Source: Streptomyces sp. NBC_01142
Lineage (GTDB): Bacteria; Actinomycetota; Actinomycetes; Streptomycetales; Streptomycetaceae
Assembly: GCF_026341125.1 (NCBI RefSeq)
Contig: NZ_JAPEOR010000001.1
Coordinates: 930,001 to 994,000 of the forward strand
Direction: 5' to 3'
DNA: 64,000 bases
The notes under the pieces are model-generated. The model had not been told where the DNA came from. It saw only the letters and a program-made list of their open reading frames with translations, and did no database searches. The translations under genes and the position numbers were made by a program. Shown one piece after another: positions 26,544 to 35,654 of this stretch (position 1 is the first letter of the stretch; every line of letters starts with the position of its first letter).

Positions 26544-26897
26544 GTGTTCTTGTTCTTGCTGATCGCGATGGTCGTGGTCGTCGCCGCGGTCACCCTCGCC
26601 GTGGTCGGCGGCGGCGACAGCGCGGCCCTGCCGGAGGTGTCGCCCGAGCAGCTGGTGGACCCGCTGCCGGCCGACCGCCCGGTCGGCCGCGCGGATGTCG
26701 AGGCGGTGCGGCTGCCGGTCGTCGTCCGCGGCTACCGGATGGCGGACGTGGACGATGTGCTGGGCCGCCTCGGCGCGGAGCTCGCCGAGCGGGACGCCCG
26801 TATCGCCGAGCTGGAGTCGGCACTGGCCGGCGCGCAGGCCACCGCCGTGGGCAGACCCGATCTGTTCACCAAGCCCGGCGAGGAGCCCCGCCAGTGA
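26544..26897 (+). CDS. DivIVA-domain small membrane protein
   Basis: 117 residues. N-terminal membrane helix (FLFLLIAMVVVVAAVTLAVV), a linker, then the DivIVA-type motif VVRGYRMADVDDVLGRLGAEL followed by a short coiled coil (ERDARIAELESALA). Such proteins track curved membranes and polar growth sites. GTG 26544 follows GGGGAGAGG. Its stop overlaps the tag start as GTGA. Confidence 0.85.
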   Translation: MFLFLLIAMVVVVAAVTLAVVGGGDSAALPEVSPEQLVDPLPADRPVGRADVEAVRLPVVVRGYRMADVDDVLGRLGAELAERDARIAELESALAGAQATAVGRPDLFTKPGEEPRQ

Positions 26898-27487
26898 CCG
26901 GCGGCGCCGTACCCGGGCCCGACGGCCGGCTGCGCTGCCCCTGGGGGCTGTCGGCCGAGGACTACGTCGCGTACCACGACCAGGAGTGGGGCCGCCCGGT
27001 CCACGGCGACGACGCTCTCTTCGAACGTCTGTGCCTGGAGGCGTTCCAGTCCGGTCTGTCCTGGATCACGATTCTGCGGCGGCGTGAGGGCTTCCGCAGC
27101 GCCTTCGACGGGTTCAAGATCACGTCCGTGGCCGCGTTCACGGACGCAGACGAGGAGCGACTCCTCGCCGACGCCGGGATCATCCGCAACCGCGCCAAGG
27201 TCGAGGCGACCCTCGCCAACGCCCGTGTGCTCGCCGACTGGCCCGCCGGCGAGCTGGACACGCTGATCTGGTCGTACGCCCCCGACCCGGCGACGCGAGC
27301 GGCCCCGCGCACCATCGCCGACGTCCCCGCCGTCACGGACGAATCGACAGCACTCGCGAAGGCACTCAAGAAGCGCGGCCTGCGCTTCATCGGGCCGACG
27401 ACGGCGTACGCCCTGATGCAGGCGTGCGGACTCGTCGACGACCACTTGAGCGACTGTGTCGTGCGCGGAGCCGGCGCTCGGGGTTAG
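26894..27487 (+). CDS. tag: DNA-3-methyladenine glycosylase I
   Basis: 197 residues; base-excision repair enzyme that removes 3-methyladenine. Recognised by RCPWGLSAEDYVAYHDQEWG near the N-terminus, the FQSGLSWITILRRR block and RFIGPTTAYALMQACGLVDDH with the zinc-binding residues. GTG 26894 overlaps the upstream stop. The TAG stop (27485-27487) lies inside the left TTAG target duplication of the IS element, so the gene stayed intact on insertion. Confidence 0.93.
   Translation: MTGGAVPGPDGRLRCPWGLSAEDYVAYHDQEWGRPVHGDDALFERLCLEAFQSGLSWITILRRREGFRSAFDGFKITSVAAFTDADEERLLADAGIIRNRAKVEATLANARVLADWPAGELDTLIWSYAPDPATRAAPRTIADVPAVTDESTALAKALKKRGLRFIGPTTAYALMQACGLVDDHLSDCVVRGAGARG
27484..27487 (+). 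repeat. Target-site duplication TTAG (left)
   Basis: TTAG borders the left end of the IS and is repeated at 28886-28889. IS701-family elements duplicate 4 bases of YTAR type. Confidence 0.85.
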
Positions 27488-28885
27488 TACTGCAACGGTG
27501 CTTGCCGTGACGGTTGGGCAGGTCGGTCGTTTATCAGGTCATGGGTGGGGAACTTGCTGATGCCCGGTCGTGGGCCGGTGAACTGAAGGCCTTGCACGAG
27601 CGGTTCGTGCACCGTTTCTCCAGGTCGGAGCCGCGGGAGTCGGCTCTCGCCTATATGCGGGGGCTGATAGCTCCGCTGGAGCGGAAGAACGGCTGGACGC
27701 TTGCCGAGGAGGCCGGGCATGGCGGCCCGGACCGGATCCACCGGCTGCTGAACCGGATCGACTGGAGCGCGGACGAAGTCCTGGACGACGTGCGGGACTA
27801 CGTCGTCGAGCACCTCGGCGATCCGGATGCGGTGCTGATCGTGGACGACACCGGGTTCCTGAAGAAGGGCATCCGCTCGGCCGGGGTCCAGCGCCAATAC
27901 TCCGGAACCGCCGGCCGGACGGAGAACTCCCAGATCGGGGTCTTCCTCGCCTATGCCGGCGGACGCGGCCGCACATTGATCGACCGCCGCCTCTATCTGC
28001 CCACCTCATGGACCGATGACCGCGACCGGTGCCGGGCCGCGGGCATCGACGACACGGTCGCCTTCGAGACGAAAGTGGTGATGGCCAAGGCCATGGTCCG
28101 CCGGGCGATCACGGACCGGATCCCGTTCCGGTGGGTGACCGCCGACGCCGCCTACGGCTTCTCCAAGGGCTGGCGTTCTGAGCTGGAGCGGGCGGATGTC
28201 TTCCACGTGATGGCCACCACCCGGCATGACACCGTCGTCACCCGCTGGGCCATGGACCACCCCGTTCACGATCTGTTTCCCGGGCTGTCCCGGCAGAAGT
28301 GGAAGCGCCGTTCCTGCGGCAACGGCGCCCACGGCCCGAGGGTCTACGACTGGGCGAGGGTCGAGGTCCGTCCCTGGCACCGCGAGGACCGTCGTCACTG
28401 GGTGATCGCCCGCCGAAGTGTCCGCCGGCCCGAGGAGATCTCCTACTACATCGCCTACTGCCCGGCCGACACCACACTCGACGAGCTGATCCGCATCGCG
28501 GGCAGCCGGTGGGCGGTCGAGGAGTGCTTCCAGACCGCGAAGCAGGAGTGCGGCCTGGACGACTACCAGGTCCGCCGCTACGACGGCTGGCACCGCCACA
28601 TCACCCTGGCCATGGCCGCACACGCCTGCCTCACCGTCCTGCGGGCCCGTGAACTCGACACCGGGAAAGCAGAAACGGATCCTCCCAGCTCATACCCCTG
28701 ACCCTCCCCGAACTCAGACGCCTGATCACCCGCCTCACTCGACCCCGCCCAAGCACCGACCACGTCCTGCACTGGTCACACTGGCGCCGCAGACGACAAC
28801 ACCAAGCCCGCATCAGCCACTACAAACGACGCGGCCACACACCACCAGAAGCCAACAAACCATCAGAGCAAAGACCGTTGCAGTA
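27488..28885 (+). mobile_element. IS701-family insertion sequence, 1,398 bp
   Basis: Perfect 12-bp terminal inverted repeats (TACTGCAACGGT at 27488-27499 and its complement at 28874-28885), with weaker similarity over about 26 bases. Flanked by TTAG on both sides. Contains one DDE transposase on the + strand. Its transposase ends early through a one-base deletion, so the copy may be defective. Confidence 0.92.
27541..28701 (+). CDS. IS701-family transposase, C-terminally frameshifted
   Basis: 386 residues of a DDE transposase: first acidic block VLIVDDTGFLKKG, second WVTADAAYGFSKGW, and the third in RWAVEECFQTAKQECGL. ATG 27541 is preferred over a weak TTG at 27514. The frame ends at TGA 28699-28701, but the next frame encodes LIPLTLPELRRLI ... 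KRRG and runs 66 codons to a TAG at 28887-28889, the expected tail for this family. One missing base near 28684-28689 explains the break. The catalytic residues are upstream, so the effect on activity is uncertain. Confidence 0.88.
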   Translation: MGGELADARSWAGELKALHERFVHRFSRSEPRESALAYMRGLIAPLERKNGWTLAEEAGHGGPDRIHRLLNRIDWSADEVLDDVRDYVVEHLGDPDAVLIVDDTGFLKKGIRSAGVQRQYSGTAGRTENSQIGVFLAYAGGRGRTLIDRRLYLPTSWTDDRDRCRAAGIDDTVAFETKVVMAKAMVRRAITDRIPFRWVTADAAYGFSKGWRSELERADVFHVMATTRHDTVVTRWAMDHPVHDLFPGLSRQKWKRRSCGNGAHGPRVYDWARVEVRPWHREDRRHWVIARRSVRRPEEISYYIAYCPADTTLDELIRIAGSRWAVEECFQTAKQECGLDDYQVRRYDGWHRHITLAMAAHACLTVLRARELDTGKAETDPPSSYP

Positions 28886-28889
28886 TTAG
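28886..28889 (+). repeat. Target-site duplication TTAG (right)
   Basis: Copy of the left TTAG. It also supplies the TAG that would end the unshifted transposase frame. Confidence 0.85.
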
Positions 28890-28971
28890 CGCGTGTTGCG
28901 GAAGTCCCGCCTCCCCCGCGGCCCCTGGCACGGGGGATGCCCCCATCGCCAGAGACCCCGCTCACCGACCC

Positions 28972-29772
28972 CTAGCGACCGAGGTACTTCGGCTTCTCCT
29001 TGGCGATGAACGCCTGGACCGCGATCGCGTGATCCTCCGACGCGCCCGCCCTCGCCTGGAGTTCCTCCTCCTTCTCGAGCGCCTCGCCGAGCGAGTGGTC
29101 GGCGCCGTACGCCAGGGACTCCTTGAGCGCCGCGTACGCGACGGTCGGACCCCCGGCCAGGGCGCGGGCCACGGCGGCGGCCTCGGCGGCCAGGTCGTCG
29201 GCGGGCACCAGCTTGTTCGCGATGCCCAGTTCGTACGCCTCCTGCGCGGAGAAAGAGCGCGGGAAGAGCAGCAGATCGGCGGCGCGGCTCTGGCCGATCA
29301 GCCGGGGGAGCGTCCACGAAACCCCGGAGTCGGCGGTCAGCGCGACACCGGCGAAAGCGGTCGTGAACGTGGCGGTGTCCGCGACGACCCGGTAGTCCGC
29401 GGCGAGGGCGAAGCCGAGGCCCGCGCCCGCCGCCACACCGTTCACGCCGGCCACGACCGGCTTCGGCATCTCGGTGAGGGCCCGCACGATGGGGTTGTAG
29501 TGGTCCTGCACCGTGTTCATCGTGTTGGTGGTGCCCGCCTCGCGGTCGGCGACGAGCGAACCGATGTGCTCCTTGAGGTCCTGGCCCACGCAGAAGGCGC
29601 GCCCGGACGCGGTGAGCAGTACGGCCCGTACGGCGGTGTCGGCGGCGGCCGTCCGTGCCGCGTCGCGGAGGGCGACTTTGGCCTCGGTGTTCATCGCGTT
29701 CATGGCCTCGGGCCGGTTGATCGTGATCGTCGCGAGTCCGTCGCTCACCTCGTACAGCACGGAGTCGGCCAT
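28972..29772 (-). CDS. Enoyl-CoA hydratase/isomerase family protein
   Basis: 266-residue crotonase-fold enzyme. Oxyanion-hole segments ASGRAFCVGQDLKEH (residues about 55-69) and VNGVAAGAGLGFALAADYRV (about 110-129) are present; the D/S-rich LTADSGVSWTLPRLIG block suggests a PaaG-like isomerase or a hydratase. It acts on acyl-CoA esters; substrate not determined. ATG 29772 has an AGGGGACC site. Confidence 0.88.
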   Translation of the reverse strand: MADSVLYEVSDGLATITINRPEAMNAMNTEAKVALRDAARTAAADTAVRAVLLTASGRAFCVGQDLKEHIGSLVADREAGTTNTMNTVQDHYNPIVRALTEMPKPVVAGVNGVAAGAGLGFALAADYRVVADTATFTTAFAGVALTADSGVSWTLPRLIGQSRAADLLLFPRSFSAQEAYELGIANKLVPADDLAAEAAAVARALAGGPTVAYAALKESLAYGADHSLGEALEKEEELQARAGASEDHAIAVQAFIAKEKPKYLGR

Positions 29773-30073
29773 GGCAGGTCCCCTTTACGGCTCAAACGGT
29801 GGTGTTCAGGCCCAGCATGGCGGAGATCGCCGGGGGCGAACATGTGACCTGCGTCTAACAATCTTCGGCCGCTGGCCCGCGCGCGGCGGCGAAGTATCGC
29901 AGGCGGATCGCCGAATTGAGTGGTTTTGAGAGAGCGCGTTGCGCAAGCGATGCCGACTGATGTTGGTCATCGGGTCCCGCCATGCGGGATAATGACCTGG
30001 AAGCAATGTGTTCGATGCCGGTGACACCTGGGTTGTCGGCTGCGATGAGCTGGTTTCAGGAAGGGGAACGAGC
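29773..30073. other. Divergent intergenic region
   Basis: 301 bases between the enoyl-CoA hydratase gene and DUF3117. No coding sequence recognised; it holds the promoter candidate noted next and probably the hydratase promoter. Confidence 0.4.
29963..29993 (+). promoter_or_regulatory. Possible vegetative promoter for DUF3117
   Basis: TTGGTC and GATAAT separated by 19 bases, about 80 bases upstream of the DUF3117 start. The -10 is good for this genome; the spacing is 1-2 bases long. Confidence 0.35.
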
Positions 30074-30241
30074 ATGGCGGCCATGAAGCCGCGAACGGGC
30101 GACGGCCCGCTCGAGGTGACCAAGGAGGGGCGGGGCATCGTCATGCGCGTTCCGCTCGAAGGCGGCGGTCGGCTTGTGGTCGAGCTGACTCCGGACGAAG
30201 CCGATGCCCTCGGCGACGCTCTGAAGAAGGTCGTCGGCTGA
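30074..30241 (+). CDS. DUF3117 protein
   Basis: 55-residue conserved actinobacterial protein, start MAAMKPRTGDGPLEVTKEG, end DALGDALKKVVG. Near-invariant across the phylum (equivalent of Rv1211 of M. tuberculosis, from memory); function unknown. ATG 30074 follows AAGGGGAACG. Single gene, closed by its own terminator. Confidence 0.95.
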   Translation: MAAMKPRTGDGPLEVTKEGRGIVMRVPLEGGGRLVVELTPDEADALGDALKKVVG

Positions 30242-30262
30242 CGCGGAAGCGCCCACACTCTT

Positions 30263-30295
30263 CGCTGCCCCGGCACTGATGGTGCCGGGGCAGCG
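30263..30295 (+). terminator. Hairpin terminator
   Basis: Perfect 14-base arms (CGCTGCCCCGGCAC / GTGCCGGGGCAGCG), 5-base loop, 21 bases after DUF3117. Confidence 0.85.
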
Positions 30296-30492
30296 CTGTG
30301 TCGTGGGGCAGATGCAGCGTGGGGCGGACAGTCGTGAGCGCGTGGCGGATCAGTCGTGAGGCGGATCATGGGGCGCCTGGATCCGGGGGCCGACGGGATC
30401 GAAGCAGCGGCGGCAGGATCAGGGACGGCCCGCGCGGGACCGGCCGGTCCGTACCTCCGCGAACGGCGCGCAGCGCCCCTCGGCGGACTCTG
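30296..30492. other. Non-coding gap with a short direct repeat
   Basis: About 200 bases between the terminator and a gene on the other strand. CAGTCGTGAG occurs twice, near 30329 and 30350. No gene supported. Confidence 0.35.
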
Positions 30493-31179
30493 TCAGCCGC
30501 GTCGTACCGCGCAGAGCAGCCCGTCGCCCACCGGCAGCAGTGACGACATCAGCTCCTGGCTCTCCCGAACGGCCCGCAGCAGCTCACGCACCCGCAGGAC
30601 CTCCGCCGGCTGGGCCGCCGAGTCGACCGTGCGGCCGTCCGCGAAGACGCCTTCGAAGCAGACCAGACCGCCCGGTCGCAGCAGGCGCAACGATTCAGCG
30701 AGATAGTCCAGGGACTCCATGGGGTCCCCGTCGCAGAAGACGAGGTCGTATCCGCCGTCCGCCAGCCGCGGCAGTACCTCGAGAGCCCGGCCGGGGATGA
30801 AACGCGCCCGGTTCGCGGCGAAGCCGGCCGTGCGGAAGGCCTCCCGGGCGAACTGCTGCCGGTCGGGCTCCGGGTCCACTGTGGTCAGGACGCCGTCGGG
30901 CCGCATACCGTGCAGCAGGTAGATCCCCGAGACACCCGTCCCGGTGCCAATTTCGGCCACCGCTTTCGCGTCAGCCGCCGCAGCCAGCAGGCGCAGCGCT
31001 GCGCCGGTGCCTGGTGACACCGAGGGGAGCCCTGACTCCTGGGCCCGGTCACGGGCCCAGCGCAGTGCCTCGTCCTCGGCGACAAAGGCGTCGGCGAACG
31101 CCCAGCTCGTCTGCCGGTTGGCGGTAATGACGCTCTCCTGTCCCCGTAGTTGGCGCGACGTTGACTGTATCCGCTGCAC
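30493..31179 (-). CDS. SAM-dependent O-methyltransferase
   Basis: 228 residues of the class I (COMT-like, methyltransferase type 3) family. SAM-binding [18 protein letters not shown], then LTTVDPEPD (acidic residue for the ribose), [11 protein letters not shown] and [10 protein letters not shown]. Divergent from sigE; the same methyltransferase/sigE arrangement is found in mycobacteria (Rv1220c-Rv1221, from memory). Start uncertain: GTG 31179 is the first good start, but an ATT near 31128 behind GGAG fits some homologues. Confidence 0.85.
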   Translation of the reverse strand: MQRIQSTSRQLRGQESVITANRQTSWAFADAFVAEDEALRWARDRAQESGLPSVSPGTGAALRLLAAAADAKAVAEIGTGTGVSGIYLLHGMRPDGVLTTVDPEPDRQQFAREAFRTAGFAANRARFIPGRALEVLPRLADGGYDLVFCDGDPMESLDYLAESLRLLRPGGLVCFEGVFADGRTVDSAAQPAEVLRVRELLRAVRESQELMSSLLPVGDGLLCAVRRG

Positions 31180-31301
31180 CGGGAACCCGCAGATGGGACC
31201 AGGCGTTATGGAGAGACAGGGGGAAGCGCATGAATCAGGGCCGGAAGCAGCACCCAAATTCGCGTAAAGATTCTTATCCGGAGCTAACGGGCGAGGTGGC
31301 T

Positions 31302-32069
31302 ATGGTAGGGGCTCCGCTGGACACCACCAGAGCCGACAGGGGAGGTGCGGCTGCACCTGCGGATCGGGGAGGAGCGCTGAGGCGCTTTCTCAGGTCGGTG
31401 GGTGAGCCGAGATCCGTGACCTACATTGCTGACCGTTCCCGCTCGACCGAATCCGCAGCAACCGCGACGTTCGCATCGGATGCGGAATCGCAGGCGTGGA
31501 CCCCTCCCACCTGGGAGGACATCGTCAGCACGCACAGCGGTCGGGTCTACCGTCTCGCCTACCGTCTGACGGGCAACCAGCACGATGCCGAGGACCTCAC
31601 CCAGGAGGTCTTCGTCCGGGTGTTCCGCTCGTTGTCGACGTACACGCCCGGCACCTTCGAGGGCTGGCTGCACCGGATCACCACCAATCTCTTCCTGGAC
31701 ATGGTCCGCCGTAAGCAGCGGATCCGCTTCGACGCGCTCGGCGACGACGCGGCCGAGCGGCTGCCCAGCCGTGAGCCGTCCCCGCAGCAGGTCTTCAACG
31801 ACACCCACTTCGACGCCGATGTCCAGCAGGCGCTGGACACCCTCGCGCCCGAGTTCCGCGCTGCCGTGGTGCTCTGTGACATCGAGGGGCTCTCGTACGA
31901 GGAGATCGCCGCGACGCTCGGCGTCAAGCTGGGCACTGTCCGCAGCCGTATCCACCGCGGCCGCTCCCATCTGCGCAAGGCACTGCAGCACCGTTCCCCG
32001 GAGGCCCGTGCGGAGCAGCGCACGCTGGCGGGTGCGATCGGCCTGGCAGGGGAGGGCGGGGCGGCGTGA
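31302..32069 (+). CDS. sigE: ECF RNA polymerase sigma factor, SigE type
   Basis: 255-residue ECF sigma factor. Region 2 spans [29 protein letters not shown] and the DMVRRKQR -10-reading helix; region 4 is [25 protein letters not shown] with the helix-turn-helix [20 protein letters not shown] long N-terminal extension resembles mycobacterial SigE. It directs envelope-stress genes. ATG 31302 gives the length of homologues; ATG 31230 with a GGGGAAG site is an alternative. The next gene is its anti-sigma factor, overlapping as GTGA. This is the SigE of mycobacteria by context, not the S. coelicolor protein of the same name (memory). Confidence 0.88.
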   Translation: MVGAPLDTTRADRGGAAAPADRGGALRRFLRSVGEPRSVTYIADRSRSTESAATATFASDAESQAWTPPTWEDIVSTHSGRVYRLAYRLTGNQHDAEDLTQEVFVRVFRSLSTYTPGTFEGWLHRITTNLFLDMVRRKQRIRFDALGDDAAERLPSREPSPQQVFNDTHFDADVQQALDTLAPEFRAAVVLCDIEGLSYEEIAATLGVKLGTVRSRIHRGRSHLRKALQHRSPEARAEQRTLAGAIGLAGEGGAA

Positions 32070-33037
32070 GTGGCACAGGTCCGACCCCCGCGGAGCAGCA
32101 TTTGGGGGACCGGCTTGCCGCGCTTGTCGACGGTGAGCTCAAACACGACGCCCGGGACCGGGTACTGGCGCATCTGGCGACCTGTCCCAAGTGCAAGGCC
32201 GAGGCCGACGCCCAGCGCCGGCTGAAGAACGTCTTCGCGCACACCGCCCCGCCGCCGCCCTCCGAAGGGCTGCTCGCGCGGCTCCAGGGACTGCCTGCCG
32301 GTCCGCCCGGAGGTGACGACGACGGCCGGGGGGGACCCTTTGACGGGGGCCGCCTCGCCGACGGGGTCTTCGGAGCGCTGAACCCCTCCGCGGGACGCGC
32401 ACGCGAAGACAGACGTGGCCCGGGGTCCGAGACCTTCGGCTACGTTCCCGCGGGCGCGCACGCGACCTTTCTGCCCGGCGGCTCCGGCGGCGGCTTCCGC
32501 ATCCACGACGTGGGCCGCGCGGACGCCGAGCGCTCGCCGTGGCGCGGCCGGAGGTTCGCCTTCGCGGCCGCGAGCGCGGTGTCGTTCGCCGCGATCGCTC
32601 TGGGCGGCGCGCTGCCGCTGAGCGGGGCGGCCGAGACCAATGCCAGGGGCGAGGGCGCGGGGAACAACGTCACACCTGTGCGGGCCGCGACCCCGACCAC
32701 GGGCACCACCGGTGCGAACAACGCCGCGGGAGTGAACGCCACCAGGAGCACGGAGGCCGACCGCCGACGTGGCGGGGGCAGTGGCCCGGCCAGGTCCGAG
32801 AACCGGCCCGTCGTCGCCACGGCACCCGGCGTGCCCGGCCCGGCGCAGCCACTGAACCACCCCTTTCCCGCCTCATTTCTGACCAATTCCTCTTCCTCCC
32901 TTCCGCCGTTGATACGTCCCACGGGCTCGGCCTTCCAGCTCGCCACGGCCCCGGGACCCACCCCGGCGGCCACCCCTGCCCCCACGCATCTCTCCGCGCC
33001 CACGCAGTCCGCTCTGCCACTGTCGTCCCGGCGCTGA
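32066..33037 (+). CDS. rseA: Anti-sigma factor, RseA type
   Basis: 323 residues. N-terminal zinc anti-sigma domain with [19 protein letters not shown] (HxxxCxxC), a disordered Gly-rich middle, one membrane helix near residues 165-190 ([20 protein letters not shown]), and an outside Thr/Ala/Pro-rich tail. It would hold SigE at the membrane and release it on envelope stress, as Mtb RseA does. GTG start overlaps the sigE stop. The tail beyond the helix is longer than in Mtb. Confidence 0.88.
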   Translation: MSGTGPTPAEQHLGDRLAALVDGELKHDARDRVLAHLATCPKCKAEADAQRRLKNVFAHTAPPPPSEGLLARLQGLPAGPPGGDDDGRGGPFDGGRLADGVFGALNPSAGRAREDRRGPGSETFGYVPAGAHATFLPGGSGGGFRIHDVGRADAERSPWRGRRFAFAAASAVSFAAIALGGALPLSGAAETNARGEGAGNNVTPVRAATPTTGTTGANNAAGVNATRSTEADRRRGGGSGPARSENRPVVATAPGVPGPAQPLNHPFPASFLTNSSSSLPPLIRPTGSAFQLATAPGPTPAATPAPTHLSAPTQSALPLSSRR

Positions 33038-33130
33038 ACGCGAGCCTGCGCGGGCATTCGCAAACCTGGTTGAATCCTCTGAAGGGTTCCCCACGGGGGT
33101 GCTGCAATGGCCGGAGTTTGCGGGGAGAGC

Positions 33131-34939
33131 ATGGACGACGGGAAGCCCACCGGGCCGAAGGCGAAGTGGTGGAGCCGGCCCAGTGCGGGACGTGCGACTC
33201 ACCCCGAGCCCGAGGCGTCGGTGCCGCAGGAGACCGAAGTGACGACTGAGCTGCCCCCGGTGCAGTCCCCGGTTCCGGTGCCCCAGACCGCAGCGCCGGC
33301 AGCAGTGCCGGTAGCAGCGCCTGCCACGGAGCCGGTCGCCGAACCGGCGCCGCCCGAGCAGCCCGCACCGGGACCGGGCCGGCCGAAGCCGCTGCACGAG
33401 CCCGATCCGTACGGCACTCCTCCGTACGGCGGTCCCGGCCCCTGGGCACCGGCACCTCCCGTGCAACGTCCGGTGCCGACCCCGGCGCAGGGCACGCCGA
33501 TACCGCCGCAGTACCCCGCACCGAACGGGCAGAACGGGCACGGGCCGAACGGGCCTCACGGCTCCGGTGCGGTCGCAGGGACCGGCATCGCGATGGGCAC
33601 CGGTGGCGGGTACGCCCCGCCGCCCCAGCCCCAGCCTCACCCCCAGCCCCAGCCTCACCCCCAGCCCCAGCCGCAGCCTCACCCCCACTCCCAGCCGCAG
33701 CCTCACCCCCAGCCTCACCCTCAGCCCCAGGACCGCCCGCAGCCGCTTCCCTCGCTCTGGCTGCAGTACGACCCCTGGAGCGCCCCCGGTCAGCAGCCGC
33801 TGACCCATCAGGGTGAGCCCGTCAAGAAGAAGAGCCGACGCGGCTCGCTGCTGGTCGGGGGACTTCTCCTCGCGCTCGTCGCGGGCGGCATCGGCGGCGG
33901 TATCGGCGCGTACATCGAACGCAACGGCGGCATCACACAGATCGAACTCCCGCAGGCCGACCGGGACAACGGCGGCCGCGCGCCCGACAGCGTCGCCGGT
34001 ATCGCCGCGAGCGCCCTGCCGAGCGTCGTCACCCTCCATGTCAGCGGCGGCGGCGAACAGGGCACCGGCACCGGCTTCGTCCTCGACGAGCAGGGCCACA
34101 TCCTCACCAACAACCATGTCGTCGACCCGGCCGGCGCCTCCGGCGACATCTCGGTCACCTTCAGCGGCGGTGAGACCGCCAAGGCGAAGCTCGTCGGCAA
34201 GGACAGCGGCTACGACCTCGCCGTCGTCAAGGTCACCGGTGTCTCCGGCCTCAAGCCGCTGCCCCTGGGCAACTCCGACAACGTCCAGGTCGGCGACCCG
34301 GTGGTCGCCATCGGCGCGCCCTTCGACCTCCAGAACACCGTGACGTCCGGAATCATCAGCGCCAAGGAGCGCCCCATCACCGCGGGCGGTGAGAAGGGCG
34401 ACGGCAGCGACATCAGCTATGTGGACGCGCTGCAGACCGACGCCCCGATAAACCCCGGCAACTCCGGTGGCCCGCTGGTGGATACCAAGGCCCACGTCAT
34501 CGGCATCAACAGCGCCATCCGGGCCGCGGACAGCGGTGCGGGTCCCGAAGGCGGCCAGGCCGGTTCCATCGGGCTCGGTTTCGCCATCCCCATCAACCAG
34601 GGCAGGCGCGTCGCCGAGGAACTGATCAACACCGGTAAGGCCACCCACCCGGTGATCGGTGTCAGCCTCGACATGAAGTACACGGGCGACGGCGCCCGTG
34701 TCGGCGACAAGGGCAAGGACGGCTCCCCTTCGGTCAGCCCGAACGGTCCCGGTGCCAAGGCGGGGGTCAAGCCGGGCGACGTCATCACCAAGATCGACGG
34801 CCAGCGGGTGCACAGCGGTGAGGAGCTGATCGTCAAGATCCGCGCCCACCGGCCGGGTGACCGGCTGGAGCTCACCCTGGTCCGCGGCGGCAATGAACGG
34901 ACGATGACGCTGACGCTCGGATCCGCGGACAGCACATGA
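33131..34939 (+). CDS. htrA: HtrA/DegP-family serine protease with PDZ domain
   Basis: 602 residues. A cytoplasmic Pro/Gln/His-rich part (PQPQPH repeats about residues 165-205), one membrane helix (LLVGGLLLALVAGGIGGGIGAY, about 237-260), a trypsin-like domain with triad His329 (TNNHVVDP), Asp362 (GYDLAVVKV), Ser445 (NPGNSGGPL), and a C-terminal PDZ (GPGAKAGVKPGDVITKIDG). It degrades or chaperones damaged exported proteins and is expected in the SigE regulon. ATG 33131 follows GGGGAGAGC; ATG 33107 is an alternative. It lies 93 bases after rseA. Confidence 0.93.
   Translation: MDDGKPTGPKAKWWSRPSAGRATHPEPEASVPQETEVTTELPPVQSPVPVPQTAAPAAVPVAAPATEPVAEPAPPEQPAPGPGRPKPLHEPDPYGTPPYGGPGPWAPAPPVQRPVPTPAQGTPIPPQYPAPNGQNGHGPNGPHGSGAVAGTGIAMGTGGGYAPPPQPQPHPQPQPHPQPQPQPHPHSQPQPHPQPHPQPQDRPQPLPSLWLQYDPWSAPGQQPLTHQGEPVKKKSRRGSLLVGGLLLALVAGGIGGGIGAYIERNGGITQIELPQADRDNGGRAPDSVAGIAASALPSVVTLHVSGGGEQGTGTGFVLDEQGHILTNNHVVDPAGASGDISVTFSGGETAKAKLVGKDSGYDLAVVKVTGVSGLKPLPLGNSDNVQVGDPVVAIGAPFDLQNTVTSGIISAKERPITAGGEKGDGSDISYVDALQTDAPINPGNSGGPLVDTKAHVIGINSAIRAADSGAGPEGGQAGSIGLGFAIPINQGRRVAEELINTGKATHPVIGVSLDMKYTGDGARVGDKGKDGSPSVSPNGPGAKAGVKPGDVITKIDGQRVHSGEELIVKIRAHRPGDRLELTLVRGGNERTMTLTLGSADST
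33625..33745 (+). repeat. Pro/Gln/His coding repeat in htrA
   Basis: Tandem variants of CCCCAGCCTCAC encode alternating PQPQPHPQ. The His content and regular spacing could bind metal, or it may only be a spacer. Confidence 0.75.
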
Positions 34940-35077
34940 CCGTGGGAGGAACTGCCGCCAACCGGGTCCTTCGACCGGTCCCGGGCAGGTACCGCGCGGA
35001 CAGTTGCGGCGGGTACCGTGGATCGGGCCCGGACCCCATCCGACCTGCGGGCAGCAGAGAACACGAGGAGCAGCAGG

Positions 35078-35536
35078 GTGTTCAATGACATAGGCGCACT
35101 GGAGCTGGTGGCGCTCGTGGTTCTCGCCGTGCTCATTTTCGGCCCCGACAAGCTGCCGAAGGTCATCCAGGATGCCACCCGCTTCATCCGGAAGATCCGC
35201 GAGTTCTCCGAGAGTGCGAAGCACGACATCCGCACCGAACTGGGGCCGGAGTTCAAGGACTTCGAGTTCGAGGACCTCAACCCCAAGGCGTTCATCCGCA
35301 AGCAGTTGAACGAGAACGAGGACCTCAAGGATCTCAAGGACCTCCGCAGCAGCTTCGACCTCAAGAAAGAGATCAGCGAGGTCACCGATGCCGTGAACGG
35401 CACCGAGCCGGCGAAGGAATCCAGCACCGCGGTCCCCGCTGCCGTGAACGGCTCCTCCGGAACCCCCGACCTGCTCAAGAAGCGCGAAAAGCTCGATCAG
35501 GACGAGCGCCCGCCCTTCGACGCAGACGCCACCTGA
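35078..35536 (+). CDS. tatB: Sec-independent protein translocase TatB
   Basis: 152 residues. N-terminal membrane helix with the TatA/B motif (ELVALVVLAVLIFGPDKLP), an amphipathic helix, then a charged disordered tail. It makes the substrate-receptor complex of the twin-arginine pathway with TatC. GTG 35078 follows GAGGAG. It lies downstream of htrA, as in mycobacteria, linking Tat export to envelope stress by location only. Confidence 0.93.
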   Translation: MFNDIGALELVALVVLAVLIFGPDKLPKVIQDATRFIRKIREFSESAKHDIRTELGPEFKDFEFEDLNPKAFIRKQLNENEDLKDLKDLRSSFDLKKEISEVTDAVNGTEPAKESSTAVPAAVNGSSGTPDLLKKREKLDQDERPPFDADAT

Positions 35537-35654
35537 GTACCGTCAATCCCTCCGAGCCGGGACAGGGTGGCTATTCTCCATCTGTCCGGACGCGAGGACG
35601 CCCGAGGGGGGCGGGTCCGCTCCGGGCCTCGGAGACGAAGGAGGTGGCCGGTAG

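Noticed and set aside
28649..28975. A 108-codon + frame across the IS right end
   Set aside because: It is not the transposase tail frame and crosses the element end into unrelated sequence.
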